Origin: Bacteroidia bacterium
GTDB lineage: Bacteria; Bacteroidota; Bacteroidia; Bacteroidales; Prolixibacteraceae
NCBI GenBank assembly: GCA_026391295.1
Contig: JAPLDS010000029.1
Coordinates: forward strand, 58,345 to 92,936
Length of the DNA stretch: 34,592 nt
Direction: 5' to 3'
The position numbers were made by a program, and so were the translations under genes. Every line of letters begins with the position of its first letter. The stretch's first letter is position 1. Below, in pieces: positions 9,835 through 19,524 of the stretch. The notes beneath the pieces are model-generated. The model worked only from the letters and a program-made list of their open reading frames with translations, was not told the DNA's origin and made no database searches.

Positions 9835-9869
9835 AAAAAAGCTAGAAAGGGATTCTTTCTAGCTTTTTT
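9835..9869. terminator. Bidirectional intrinsic terminator
   Basis: A perfect 15-bp inverted repeat (AAAAAAGCTAGAAAG / CTTTCTAGCTTTTTT) around a 5-base loop. The A-run on one side and T-run on the other give a U-tract in both directions. It lies between two convergent ends, the exported glycosidase-like gene (stop at 9819) and infB (stop at 9893), so it can end both transcripts. Confidence 0.92.
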
Positions 9870-9892
9870 TATCTAATAATGTATTTTAGGTA

Positions 9893-12800
9893 TTAATCCA
9901 ATGTCTTAGCAACGGAAACTTGTTCGAATGCTTCAATGAAATCACCTTCTTGCAGATCGTTGTATCCTCTGATGTTCAAGCCACATTCGTATCCTTTGGC
10001 AACCTCTTTAGCATCATCTTTAAATCGTTTTAAAGATTCAAGATCACCTGTGTAGACTACGATACCATCTCTAATAAGACGAACTTTCGAGTTGCGGATA
10101 ATTTTTCCATCACGAACAATACAACCGGCAATGGTTCCAACCTTCGTAATGCTAAATACGTTAAGGATCTCTGCCGTTCCTTTGATCTCTTCTTTGATCT
10201 CAGGCGCTAACATTCCTTCCATTGCTGATTTAACTTCATTGATTGCATCGTAGATGATTGAATACAGTCGAATATCAATCTCTTCCTTCTCAGCAAGTTT
10301 ACGCGCACTCATGGAAGGCCTCACTTGGAAACCAACAATAATCGCATTTGAAGCTGAAGCAAGCATGATATCAGATTCAGTAATCTGTCCGACTGCCTTG
10401 TGAATCACATTAACCTGGATCTCGCCAACTGATAGCTTGATTAACGCATCAGCTAATGCTTCAATTGATCCATCAACATCACCCTTAACGATAATATTTA
10501 ATTCTTGGAAGTTGCCAATTGCAATTCGTCGGCCAATCTCATCAAGAGTAATATGTTTTTGAGTCCGTAGACCTTGTTCACGTTGAAGCTGTTCACGTTT
10601 ATTGGCAATCATACGCGCATCGCGCTCGCCTTCCATAACGTTGAACTTATCACCAGCCTGTGGTGCTCCATTTAATCCTAAGATCAAAACTGGCTCTGCA
10701 GGTCCTACTTGTTCTACGCGCTGATTTCGTTCGTTGAACATCGCCTTTACGTGACCAAAATGGGGTCCAGCAAGGATTACATCTCCAACTTTAAGTGTTC
10801 CATTTTGCACAAGGATAGTAGCGACATAACCTCTACCTTTATCTAATGATGACTCAATAACAGAACCAACGGCACGTTTATTTGGATTTGCTTTTAGCTC
10901 CAACATATCGGCTTCAAGCAATACTTTTTCTAATAAATCTTTAACCCCTAAACCACTCTTAGCCGATAGTGGCAAGCTGCTGTTTAATTTTCTCTGCATC
11001 AGCGGCTGGTTTATCAACCTTATTTATAGCGAATATAATCGGAACACCAGCAGCAGTCGCATGGTTAATCGCCTCTTTTGTTTGCGGCATCACGTCGTCG
11101 TCAGCTGCAACGATAATAATAACAATGTCAGTAACCTGAGCACCACGAGCACGCATCGCGGTAAACGCTTCGTGACCTGGTGTATCCAAGAAGGTAATCT
11201 TGCGACCATCCTCTAAGGTTACATTATATGCACCAATATGCTGTGTAATACCTCCGGCTTCACCCGCAATAACATTTGCCTTACGGATATAATCGAGTAA
11301 TGAAGTTTTACCATGATCGACGTGACCCATCACCGTAACAATAGGTGGTCGAGACATCAGATCATCTTCTAAATCTTGTTCTTCAACAATTGCTTCTTGT
11401 ACTTCGACAGAGATAAATTCAACCTTAAAGCCAAATTCATCTGCCACCACAGCCATAGTCTCTGCATCAAGTCGTTGATTGATTGAAACAAATAGACCAA
11501 GTGACATACAAGTCGCAATAATCTTTGTCGGAGGCACATCCATCATCGATGCCAACTCGTTTACAGAGACAAACTCTGTAACCTTGATAATACTCTTATC
11601 TATTTCATCCTGAACACTCTGTTCAGCCATCTTCTCGCTAAATGCAAGCCGTTTATCACGACGATATTTCGAACCCTTTGTCTTCTGACCTTTAGTGGTC
11701 AAGCGAGCTAAAGTCTCTTTGATTTGTTTTTGTACATCCTCCTCCTTAACCTCTTGTTTAACAGGAGATTTCTTTTTGACAACCAAAGAGATTTTTTTCT
11801 TCAGTTTATCAGATTTCTCACCCTTATTCTCCGGAGTAGATTCAGGCTTTTTCTCTGCCGGTAAGTCAACACGTTCCTTTATTTCGTTTGGAACACGTTT
11901 CCGTTTTTTCTTATTGCGAAGTTGATTTTCATCAACACGAGTTATTTTTTTCTTCTCTTCAACTGGAAGATCAATTCTTCCTACTACAGTTGGTCCAGAT
12001 AATTTCTTGCGATCTAACTTGAAAATCTCATCTTGATTATCGATTCCATCAACAGCTACATCATCTTCGATCACTGCCTTCTGCTGAACAGCCTCTGTTT
12101 TTTGTGAGACCACTTGTTCTACAGGCTCATTTGCAACGGCTTTTTTCTTAACAATTTCTGAGGCAGGCTTTTCTGTCGTACGCTGTGGATTAAGATCAAT
12201 CTTACCGACAACCTTCACATTATTTTCGATCTGAGACTGGTTGGACATCATCTCAGGCTTAGCAGCCTCTTTCTTAACTTTAGCTGGAATCTCCGTTGGC
12301 TCTATCTGAACTTTTGATTTAGACTCTTTGGTCTCTTCTGAACTTTCGGTTTTTTTCGGTGAAGCTACTTCGGTAGTTGAAGCTTTAACTTTCGGTTTGA
12401 CCTCAAGATCAACCTTGCCAACCACGGTAATTTGTGGCCTATCATCGTTGCCTGCAGCATCTGCAGATGGTTTGAAAATTTCCTGAGTCGAAGGCTTAGA
12501 AACATTCGATTCACTTGTGGACTTTACTGTTGTCTGCCCAGCATGTTTATCATCTTTATAATGGGGAAGGCTATGATCCTTGATTAAAATTGAGTCATCA
12601 TCGGCCTCGGCATCGTCTGTATCTTTTTTTAAAGCAGGCACATCTGAAATTAAAACAGCTTCATTTTTCGCATAGTGATGACGAAGATTAAGCTTATCAG
12701 CTTCCACCTTCGCTTCATGATCTTTTCGGAATTGCTTCTCGAGAAGTTCATGCATATCAGCTTCAATTTTTGTATTTGGATCACTCGAGATTTTATAGCC

Positions 12801-12893
12801 CTGCTTCTGCAGGAAATCTACTAATGTAGTGATTCCCACGTTCAGCTCACGCGCTATCTTACTCAATCTTGATCCTTTTTCCCCTGTAATCAT
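9893..12893 (-). pseudogene. infB: Translation initiation factor IF-2, reading frame interrupted in this sequence
   Basis: IF2 is the GTPase that places initiator tRNA on the ribosome. The N-terminal piece (12893-10959, 644 codons) holds the IF2_N start ([22 protein letters not shown]), a long charged disordered linker rich in Lys/Glu, and the G domain with G1 GHVDHGKT at about 523, G3 DTPGH at about 571 and G4 NKVD at about 624. It ends at a TAA after KQQLATIG. The second piece, in another frame, picks up at LSAKSGLGV (G5 SAK) and runs through domains II-IV to 9893 ([38 protein letters not shown]). The conserved NMN.LVE.WGGKYQ.Q segment between G4 and G5 is absent, about 50 bases near 10969. 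IF2 is essential, so a sequence or assembly error is more likely than a true pseudogene. Confidence 0.93.
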
Positions 12894-12953
12894 ATCTTCC
12901 CAAACAATTAATTATGCTATTTAGCTAAGCCAAGTTTAATGCTCCAAAAAGAG

Positions 12954-14192
12954 TTATTCAAACTCTGCTTTAAATATGCGCAATACTTCATCAATAGTTT
13001 CTTCTTCCAAATCAGTACGCTTAATTAGATCTTCACGCGATATGCCCAAGACATTCTTCGCAGTGTCACATCCAATCGCTTTAAGTTCATCAATAATCCA
13101 TCCTTCGATCTCATCAGAGAATTCATCAAGACTTACATCTTCTTCATCAACGGTATCACGATCTCTGTATACGTCAATGTCGTATCCTGTAAGTTGACTA
13201 GCCAACTTAATGTTAAGACCTCCCTTTCCAATTGCTAAAGAGACTTCCTCGGGTTTAAGAAAAACTTCTGCACGATTTTCATTGGCAAAAAGTTTAATTG
13301 AAGAGATCTTAGCTGGGTTTAGGGCCCGCTGGATATATAATTGTAGATTATTGGTATAATTTATAATATCAATATTTTCATTTCGTAATTCACGAACAAT
13401 GCCATGAATACGTGAACCTTTCATCCCAACGCAAGCACCAACTGGATCCACACGCTCATCGTAAGATTCTACAGCAACCTTCGCTCTTTCACCCGGGATG
13501 CGGACAATATTTTTAATGGTTATCAAACCATCGAAAATCTCCGGAACCTCAAGTTCAAACAGACGCTCAAGGAAAACAGAAGATGTTCGAGACAAGATGA
13601 TGTAAGGACTATTATTTCTCATCTCAACTCGGATAATTACCGCCCTAACAGCATCTCCCTTGCGGAAAAAGTCGGTAGGAATCTGCTCCACCTTAGGAAG
13701 CAAAAGTTCATTACCCTCATCATCAAGCAAAAGCAATTCACGTTTCCAGATCTGATAAACTTCTCCAGTAACGATCTCGCCGATCTTGTTTTTATATTTT
13801 GTGTAAACGTTGTCCTTCTCCAGTTCAAGAATACGAGTAGCTAAATTCTGTCTTAGATTCAGAATTGCTCTTCTACCAAAGTCTGAAAACTTCACCTCAT
13901 CGGTTACCTCTTCTCCTACTTCGTAGTCATCACCAATCTTTTTAGCTTGTTCAAGCGTGATTTGAAGGTTTGCATCAGTAAATTCGTCATCTGCGACAAC
14001 TGTTCTATTGCGCCAAATTTCAAAGTCACCCTTGTCAGGATTGATGATCACGTCGAAATTTTCGTCTGTACCAAACTGTTTTTGAAGAACACTACGGAAA
14101 GAATCTTCAAGCACACTCATCATAGTGGCTCTATCGATACTTTTAAGATCTTTAAACTCCGAAAACGTGTCAATCAAGTTCAGGTTATCCAT
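12954..14192 (-). CDS. nusA: Transcription termination/antitermination factor NusA
   Basis: A 412-residue RNA-polymerase-binding protein for pausing, termination and antitermination. The order is the N-terminal polymerase-binding domain (start NLIDTFSEFKDLKSIDR), an S1 domain around residues 135-200 (KIGEIVTGEVYQI), KH1 (VDPVGACVGMKGSRIHGIVREL) and KH2 (VSLAIGKGGLNIKLASQLTG), then a short acidic tail with a helix-hairpin-like segment. This is the usual Bacteroidota length, without the two long acidic C-terminal repeats of enterobacteria. It lies 15 bases after rimP and 60 bases before infB in the conserved rimP-nusA-infB operon. Confidence 0.95.
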   Translation of the reverse strand: MDNLNLIDTFSEFKDLKSIDRATMMSVLEDSFRSVLQKQFGTDENFDVIINPDKGDFEIWRNRTVVADDEFTDANLQITLEQAKKIGDDYEVGEEVTDEVKFSDFGRRAILNLRQNLATRILELEKDNVYTKYKNKIGEIVTGEVYQIWKRELLLLDDEGNELLLPKVEQIPTDFFRKGDAVRAVIIRVEMRNNSPYIILSRTSSVFLERLFELEVPEIFDGLITIKNIVRIPGERAKVAVESYDERVDPVGACVGMKGSRIHGIVRELRNENIDIINYTNNLQLYIQRALNPAKISSIKLFANENRAEVFLKPEEVSLAIGKGGLNIKLASQLTGYDIDVYRDRDTVDEEDVSLDEFSDEIEGWIIDELKAIGCDTAKNVLGISREDLIKRTDLEEETIDEVLRIFKAEFE

Positions 14193-14207
14193 ATCTTCAG
14201 GATTTTA

Positions 14208-14663
14208 TTAAAAAGAAATTACTATTTTAACTGTTTTAATTTGATCAAAAGGATAAGCTAATAGCTTAGTTACACTGACTTTTTTGCCGTCAACCTTCTC
14301 TTTTGTTGCTACTTCTAATTCAAAACCTGCCTCATCAGCCGATTTCAATATGCCCACTAACTTTTCTCCACCATTCGTAACCACCTCAACTTCGCGACCT
14401 ATATTTTTAAGGTATTGACGAACAACTTTAAAAGGTAAAGAGAGTCCTGGTGATGATACTTCTAAGGAAAAATCTTCAGTTTCGCGATCAAAGCTACCTT
14501 CGATATGACGTGAGATTGTCACACATTCGCCTACGCTTACCCCAACATTACTATCAACGTAAACAGAAATTGCATTCGCTGCACTTACAGTAACTTCTAC
14601 AATAAACAGATCCCCTGACATTGCTTCCAACGCAAGAGACTGAACCTTTTCTTTAGTTATCAT
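14208..14663 (-). CDS. rimP: Ribosome maturation factor RimP
   Basis: A 151-residue factor for 30S subunit maturation, first gene of the rimP-nusA-infB operon. It shows VYVDSNVGVSVGECVTISRHIEG and the family hallmark EVSSPGLSLPFK, followed by the C-terminal SH3-like domain (GREVEVVTNGGEKLVGIL). The start is set at ATG 14663 (MITKEK), which matches the family. A longer frame open to 14726 would run through a promoter-proximal hairpin and adds residues foreign to the family. Confidence 0.93.
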   Translation of the reverse strand: MITKEKVQSLALEAMSGDLFIVEVTVSAANAISVYVDSNVGVSVGECVTISRHIEGSFDRETEDFSLEVSSPGLSLPFKVVRQYLKNIGREVEVVTNGGEKLVGILKSADEAGFELEVATKEKVDGKKVSVTKLLAYPFDQIKTVKIVISF

Positions 14664-14681
14664 TTTTACTATCAATAAAAT

Positions 14682-14700
14682 AGGGGACCTTCCGTCCCCT
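14682..14700 (-). promoter_or_regulatory. Hairpin in the rimP leader, possible attenuator
   Basis: A 7-bp GC-rich stem (AGGGGAC/GTCCCCT) with a 5-base loop, lying in the predicted rimP leader 18 bases before the ATG. In the transcript direction it is followed by ATTTTATTG, a weak U-rich run. It may act as an attenuator or translational control element for the rimP-nusA-infB operon. The fold is seen; the role is inferred. Confidence 0.45.
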
Positions 14701-14723
14701 AATCCTTCGATTATTCTCCGCAA

Positions 14724-14755
14724 CAAAAGTAAACCTTTTGTGTGAAAAAAACAAA
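14724..14755 (-). promoter_or_regulatory. Bacteroidota promoter of the rimP-nusA-infB operon
   Basis: Reading on the minus strand, TTTG (14755-14752), 20 bases, then TACTTTTG (14731-14724). This matches the Bacteroidota sigma-ABfr consensus TTTG-N19-21-TAnnTTTG exactly. It predicts a start of transcription near 14717 and a leader of about 55 bases containing the hairpin. Confidence 0.72.
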
Positions 14756-14819
14756 TTTTACCCTCTCGTAATTTGAATATGAATTTTTAAATGAGATAGT
14801 TGTGATAAATCAAGAGTAT

Positions 14820-14826
14820 TAAAGGA
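14820..14826 (+). promoter_or_regulatory. Ribosome binding site supporting a TTG start
   Basis: AAAGGAG lies 6 bases before TTG 14833. Clear Shine-Dalgarno sequences are scarce in this window, so this one is notable and favours the TTG over downstream in-frame starts. Confidence 0.6.
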
Positions 14827-14832
14827 GAACAT

Positions 14833-16122
14833 TTGCTAAATTTGAACCATAAATTTATAACGTATCCTAAGTTGAAAAACTCAATTAATAAGATCATAAA
14901 TGATCCGGTTTGGGGATTTATAGAACTTGATTCAGACCTCCACATCAAACTCATAGAACACCCTTATTTTCAAAGACTTAGACGAATAAAACAATTAGGA
15001 TTATCCTCCTTGGTCTACCCGGGCGCTAATCACACCCGATTTGAACATGCGATCGGAACAATGTATTTAGTTCGAGAAGCAATCTCCGTGCTTAGAAACA
15101 AAGGGAATAAGATCACGCCCGAAGAGGAAGAAGGTGTGATGGCAGCCTTATTATTGCACGATATTGGTCATGGACCCTTTTCGCATGCACTCGAACAAAG
15201 CATTGTTCAAGGTGTGTCGCACGAAGAACTCTCATTAATTTACATGAATGAGTTAAATCAAGAGATGAACGGAAGGCTCACGCTTGCCATTGAGATTTTC
15301 CTCAATAAACATCCGAAGAAATTCTTACACCACCTTGTGAGCAGTCAGCTTGACATGGACAGGTTAGATTTTCTAAAACGAGACAGTTTTTATACCGGTG
15401 TTTCTGAAGGGGTCGTTTCTTCTGAACGAATCATCAAAATGCTGAATATTAAAAATGATCAGCTTGTTGTTGAAGTAAAAGGAATTTATTCCGTTGAGAA
15501 ATTCCTTATTGCCCGACGACTGATGTACTGGCAAGTTTACCTTCACAAAACAGTAATCTCGGCTGATTCTATGATGATTAAACTCTTAAAACGAGCAACG
15601 GAGCTAGTCGCTCTTGGTCATCCTGTAAATGCCTCTGGTCACCTCACCTTATTTCTAAATAAAACAATCCAAGCAAAGGATTTTAGATCGACAGATTCAG
15701 AAACAAGAAAAGCAGCCCTAAAGACATTTGCCGATCTCGATGATACAGATGTAATATTCTCCGTAAAGGGTTGGATGAGCCATCCAGATCCCATCTTATC
15801 CAATTTATCCAAAGGACTTATCAACAGAAAGTTATTAAAAATAAAATTATCAGACGCTCCATTCAAGGAATCCAAACTGACGCTCCTAAAAAATGCAGCC
15901 ATGGAGAAGTTTAAACTTGATAATCAAGAGGTTGAATTTCTTATTGTGAATGGCGAAATATCTAATAGTGCTTATGATTCAGAAGCTGGAAGCATTGAAA
16001 TTCTCTCAAAGAACGGAAAACTAAAAGACATAAAAGAAGCGTCAGACATTAACCTAGAGGGACTTACAAAGATCGTGCGCAAACATTTTGTGTGTTATCC
16101 GGCAGAAATCCAAACAAGGTAA
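14833..16122 (+). CDS. HD-domain phosphohydrolase (SAMHD1/COG1078-like)
   Basis: A 429-residue metal-dependent phosphohydrolase of the family that includes SAMHD1 and bacterial dNTPases/dGTPase-like proteins. It has the family opening HPYFQRLRRIKQLGLSSLVYPGANHTRFEHAIGT cut into two parts, with metal histidine H72, then LLLHDIGHGPFSHALE with the HD pair at 109-110, and SSQLDMDRLDFLKRDS containing the last metal-binding aspartate. The TTG start is supported by an unusually good Shine-Dalgarno (AAAGGAG at 14820-14826, 6 bases upstream). It is divergent from rimP and 42 bases ahead of lpxD. The substrate, probably dNTPs, is not proven by sequence. Confidence 0.85.
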   Translation: MLNLNHKFITYPKLKNSINKIINDPVWGFIELDSDLHIKLIEHPYFQRLRRIKQLGLSSLVYPGANHTRFEHAIGTMYLVREAISVLRNKGNKITPEEEEGVMAALLLHDIGHGPFSHALEQSIVQGVSHEELSLIYMNELNQEMNGRLTLAIEIFLNKHPKKFLHHLVSSQLDMDRLDFLKRDSFYTGVSEGVVSSERIIKMLNIKNDQLVVEVKGIYSVEKFLIARRLMYWQVYLHKTVISADSMMIKLLKRATELVALGHPVNASGHLTLFLNKTIQAKDFRSTDSETRKAALKTFADLDDTDVIFSVKGWMSHPDPILSNLSKGLINRKLLKIKLSDAPFKESKLTLLKNAAMEKFKLDNQEVEFLIVNGEISNSAYDSEAGSIEILSKNGKLKDIKEASDINLEGLTKIVRKHFVCYPAEIQTR

Positions 16123-16131
16123 ATATTTTAT

Positions 16132-16139
16132 TATTTTTG
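16132..16139 (+). promoter_or_regulatory. -7 promoter element for lpxD-lpxC/fabZ-lpxA
   Basis: TATTTTTG (TAnnTTTG) followed by CAGC lies in the 42-base gap between the HD gene and lpxD, 25 bases before the lpxD ATG. I see no TTG at the expected -33 position, so support comes from the -7 element alone. Confidence 0.45.
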
Positions 16140-16164
16140 CAGCGTAAATTTTAAAGACCAACGA

Positions 16165-17202
16165 ATGGAGTTTTCGGCAAAAGATATTGCAGCCTTGATA
16201 AACGGAACTGTTGAAGGGGACGGCAATGTTAAGGTTAGTAGTCTATCTAAAATTGACCAGCCAACACCAGGGACAATTACATTCCTCTCTAACCCTGCAT
16301 ATGCCAAATACATCTATACTACAACGGCATCAATCGTCATTGTTAACAATGATTTCAAGGCAGAGGAAGAATTAAAATGCACCTTAATACGTGTTGCAGA
16401 TGCATATGCTGCATTAGCAAAACTTCTTGATTTTTACGTGAAATCGAAGCCTCAGAAAGTGGGTATCGAGCAGCCGAGCTTTATTAATCCGACTGCCACA
16501 CTAGGAACAAATGTTTATGTAGGTGCATTTACTTACATAGGTGAAAACGTTAAAATAGGAAACAACGTCAAAATATATCCGAATTCTTACATCGGTGATC
16601 AGGTAAAAATTGGAGATAACACCATAATCTATTCAGGAGTTAATATCTACTACGACTGTGTATTAGGAACGAATAACATCATTCATTCAGGTGCAGTCAT
16701 TGGAGCTGACGGATTTGGATTTGCTCCGAATCCAGGGGCGGCCTATTCAAAAATAGAACAAATAGGAAATGTGATCATTGAAGACAATGTTGAAGTTGGT
16801 GCGAACACGACAATCGACCGTGCAACGATGGGATCGACAATTGTCCGCAGCGGCGTTAAACTCGATAATCTAATCCAGATCGCACACAACGATGAGATTG
16901 GAGCCAATACGGTTATGGCTGCTCAATCTGGAATTGCAGGATCAACGGTTATTGGAGAAAATTGCATCTTTGGAGGTCAAACAGCCACATCCGGTCACAT
17001 CACCGTTGGTGCAGGTTCTAAAATCGGACCAAAATCAGGTGTTATATCCTCCTTAAAAGAAAACTCTGTTGTTTTAGGTACGCCAGCAATGGATTTTAAA
17101 GCAACCATGAAATCATATGCTGTATTTCGCAATCTACCGCAGTTACGCGATGATCTGATTGAACTACAGAAAAAAATAAAATCACTAGAAAACAACGATT
17201 AA
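16165..17202 (+). CDS. lpxD: UDP-3-O-acylglucosamine N-acyltransferase
   Basis: A 345-residue trimeric acyltransferase that adds the N-linked hydroxy-acyl chain in lipid A synthesis. The N-terminal uridine-binding domain (ISSLSK-like [19 protein letters not shown]) is followed from about residue 105 by left-handed beta-helix hexapeptide repeats ([18 protein letters not shown] and onward). The catalytic histidine is H241 in [10 protein letters not shown] short helical tail ([16 protein letters not shown]) closes the protein. Length is typical. It is the first gene of the lipid A cluster, 18 bases before lpxC-fabZ. Confidence 0.95.
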   Translation: MEFSAKDIAALINGTVEGDGNVKVSSLSKIDQPTPGTITFLSNPAYAKYIYTTTASIVIVNNDFKAEEELKCTLIRVADAYAALAKLLDFYVKSKPQKVGIEQPSFINPTATLGTNVYVGAFTYIGENVKIGNNVKIYPNSYIGDQVKIGDNTIIYSGVNIYYDCVLGTNNIIHSGAVIGADGFGFAPNPGAAYSKIEQIGNVIIEDNVEVGANTTIDRATMGSTIVRSGVKLDNLIQIAHNDEIGANTVMAAQSGIAGSTVIGENCIFGGQTATSGHITVGAGSKIGPKSGVISSLKENSVVLGTPAMDFKATMKSYAVFRNLPQLRDDLIELQKKIKSLENND

Positions 17203-17220
17203 AAAGATAAAATTCGCTCA

Positions 17221-18618
17221 ATGGGAAGTACGAAACAAAATACCATCAGCAAAGAGGTCTCAATCTCTGGAAAAGGCCTTCACACTGGAGTGGAAGTTAC
17301 CATAACTTTCAAACCTGCACCTGAAGACTTTGGCTTTAAATTTCAACGAATAGACATAGAAGGCCAGCCAATCATTGAAGCTAACGTATCGAAAGTAAAG
17401 GGTACCTCTAGAGGCACCGTGCTTCAAGAAGGAGATCTTTCAATTAGTACGATCGAACATGTGATGGCGGCCTTAATTGGAAGTGATATCGACAATGTAT
17501 TAATGGAATTAAACGGCCCTGAAGCTCCTATCTTGGACGGAAGCGCTACCCCATTTATGAAACTGTTAAAAACTGCCGGTCTACAAGCACAGGAAGCTGA
17601 GCGGGAGTATTTCGAGATCAAAAAGAAAATTGTTTATCGCAATGAAGAAACAGGAAGCGAGATCATCGCCTATCCTGACGATGATTTCAGCGTCGATGTG
17701 ATGATCTCATACGACTCGGCAGTTTTGCACAACCAATATGCGACCTTTAACAGCTCGACAAATTTTGAGACTGAGATTGCTCCGTGTAGAACATTTGTCT
17801 TTGTGCGTGAACTAGAGACCTTGTTAAAAAATAATTTGGTTAAAGGTGGTGATGTCGACAATGCGATTGTGATCATGGATCAACCCATGTCAAACGACGA
17901 ATTGAATAGAATTGCTGATCTATTTAATCAGAAACACATTGAGGTTAATAACATTGGCATCCTAAATAACTTAACGCTTCACTTCGACAATGAGTGTGCA
18001 CGACATAAGCTTCTAGATGTAATTGGTGATGTTGCCCTAATTGGCAAACGGATCAAAGGGCGTATTGTAGCGAAGAAACCAGGTCATGGACCAAACACAG
18101 AGTTTGCAAAACTTCTACAAAAAGAATACTTAAAAGGAATCTCAGAGACATCTCCTCCTGATTACGACCCAAATCAAATTCCCCTTTACGATGTCAATCA
18201 GATAAAAAAAATGTTGCCGCATCGCAATCCATTCTTATTACTAGACAAAGTTTTAGGAAAAGGGGAAGACTTTATCATTGGGGTTAAAAATGTGACAATG
18301 AACGAACCATTCTTCGTTGGCCATTTCCCTGAGGAACCAGTTATGCCGGGTGTTCTAATCATTGAGGCGATGGCGCAATGTGGAGGCGTATTTGTAATTA
18401 GTTCGCAACCTGCGGATGGAGATTATTCGACCTATTTTATGACGATGGACAACATTAAATTTCGCAAGAAAGTTGTACCAGGCGACACGCTGATCTTTCG
18501 GTTAAAACTAATTGGTCCAATTCGCAGAGGCATTGCAAATATGAGAGCTACGGCTTTTGTTGGTGATACCGTAGTGTGTGAAGGCGAATTTATGGCTATC
18601 ATTGCAAAAACTAAATAA
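17221..18618 (+). CDS. lpxC-fabZ: Bifunctional UDP-3-O-acyl-GlcNAc deacetylase / 3-hydroxyacyl-ACP dehydratase
   Basis: A 465-residue fusion that performs the committed deacetylation of lipid A synthesis and the dehydration step of fatty acid elongation. The LpxC part (about 1-305) has zinc ligands H80 (STIEHVMAALIG), H262 and D266 (RHKLLDVIGD), and the catalytic H289 in KPGHGPNTEF. A short linker (SPPDYDPNQIPLY) leads to FabZ (about 320-465) with MLPHRNPFLLLD, catalytic H368 in GHFPEEPVMPG and E382 in IIEAMAQ. The fusion is a known hallmark of Bacteroidota. Confidence 0.96.
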   Translation: MGSTKQNTISKEVSISGKGLHTGVEVTITFKPAPEDFGFKFQRIDIEGQPIIEANVSKVKGTSRGTVLQEGDLSISTIEHVMAALIGSDIDNVLMELNGPEAPILDGSATPFMKLLKTAGLQAQEAEREYFEIKKKIVYRNEETGSEIIAYPDDDFSVDVMISYDSAVLHNQYATFNSSTNFETEIAPCRTFVFVRELETLLKNNLVKGGDVDNAIVIMDQPMSNDELNRIADLFNQKHIEVNNIGILNNLTLHFDNECARHKLLDVIGDVALIGKRIKGRIVAKKPGHGPNTEFAKLLQKEYLKGISETSPPDYDPNQIPLYDVNQIKKMLPHRNPFLLLDKVLGKGEDFIIGVKNVTMNEPFFVGHFPEEPVMPGVLIIEAMAQCGGVFVISSQPADGDYSTYFMTMDNIKFRKKVVPGDTLIFRLKLIGPIRRGIANMRATAFVGDTVVCEGEFMAIIAKTK

Positions 18619-18665
18619 TTTGATCTCCGATTCGTGAGATTAGTAGTTTATTAAAATTTATAAAA

Positions 18666-19448
18666 ATGAATCAACCATTAGCAAATATTCATCCAACTGC
18701 AAAAATAGGCGCAGGAGTAGTTATCGAGCCCTTCGCTACGGTATCTAGTGATGTTGTGATTGGAGATGGGACCTATATTGGTCCTACAGCTGTCATACTT
18801 CCAGGAACAAGGATTGGAAAAAATTGCAAAATCCATTCCGGAGCAGTTATCGGAGGGGAACCACAAGATTTAAAATTCAATGGCGAATACACCACTGTTG
18901 AAATTGGAGACAATACAACCATTCGCGAATGCGTAACTGTAAACAGGGGAACTATTGCACACGGTAAAACAGTAATCGGAAGCAATTGCTTGATTATGGC
19001 TTACGTGCATGTTGCCCACGACTGTGTTGTTGGCGATCATGTTATCTTAGTTAACTCAGTAGCCTTAGCTGGCGAAGTAGTCGTTGATGATTATGCGATT
19101 ATTGGCGGTCATACAGGTATTCATCAGTTCTGCCATATTGGTAAACACGTTATGCTTTCAGGTGGATCACTTGTCCGCAAAGATGTTCCGCCTTATATTA
19201 AAGCAGGTCGTGAGCCATTATCATACGCAGGGGTCAACTCTATCGGTCTAAGAAGAAGAGGTTTCTCCAACGAAGTGATTTGTCAGATTCAAGATATCTA
19301 CCGTATTATCTATCAAAAGGGATACAACAACACACAAGCATTAGAAGTTATTGAAGCGGAGATGCAAGCTTCTCGCGAGCGCGACGAGATCTTGTTATTC
19401 TTAAAAGACTCTAAAAGAGGAATTATCAAAGGCTATTTCCCTGATTGA
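18666..19448 (+). CDS. lpxA: Acyl-ACP--UDP-GlcNAc O-acyltransferase
   Basis: A 260-residue trimeric enzyme for the first step of lipid A synthesis. It has a left-handed beta-helix of hexapeptide repeats from residue 8 (IHPTAKIGAGVVIEPFATV), the family segment GGEPQDLKFNGE, ECVTVNRGT, and the catalytic histidine H118 in YVHVAHDC. The C-terminal helical domain starts at about 195 (VNSIGLRRRGFS). Length is typical. Last gene of the lpx group and followed by a strong terminator. Confidence 0.96.
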   Translation: MNQPLANIHPTAKIGAGVVIEPFATVSSDVVIGDGTYIGPTAVILPGTRIGKNCKIHSGAVIGGEPQDLKFNGEYTTVEIGDNTTIRECVTVNRGTIAHGKTVIGSNCLIMAYVHVAHDCVVGDHVILVNSVALAGEVVVDDYAIIGGHTGIHQFCHIGKHVMLSGGSLVRKDVPPYIKAGREPLSYAGVNSIGLRRRGFSNEVICQIQDIYRIIYQKGYNNTQALEVIEAEMQASRERDEILLFLKDSKRGIIKGYFPD

Positions 19449-19462
19449 TTCTTGCAAACTTT

Positions 19463-19506
19463 AAAAGACAAAGGCAGATATCTCATGATATCTGCCTTTG
19501 TCTTTT
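19463..19506. terminator. Strong bidirectional terminator after lpxA
   Basis: A perfect 20-bp stem (AAAAGACAAAGGCAGATATC and its complement) around a TCAT loop, with A-run and T-run flanks. It lies between the convergent ends of lpxA (19448) and the DUF6427-like gene (19525). Confidence 0.92.
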
Positions 19507-19524
19507 ATACTCATCAGTGAGCGC

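Noticed and set aside
10959-11017. Programmed ribosomal frameshifting to join the two infB pieces
   Set aside because: No slippery heptamer is apparent and about 16 conserved codons are missing, which a frameshift cannot restore.
9893-11017. An independent short IF2-like protein translated from ATG 11017
   Set aside because: It would lack the GTPase G1-G4 motifs and begin with unrelated residues; it is the downstream half of the interrupted infB.
13947-14261. A plus-strand open frame across the nusA/rimP junction
   Set aside because: It overlaps two confident minus-strand genes and shows no recognisable features.
17221-18618. LpxC-FabZ fusion as a novel gene fusion
   Set aside because: It is a well-known Bacteroidota feature, so useful for taxonomy but not new.
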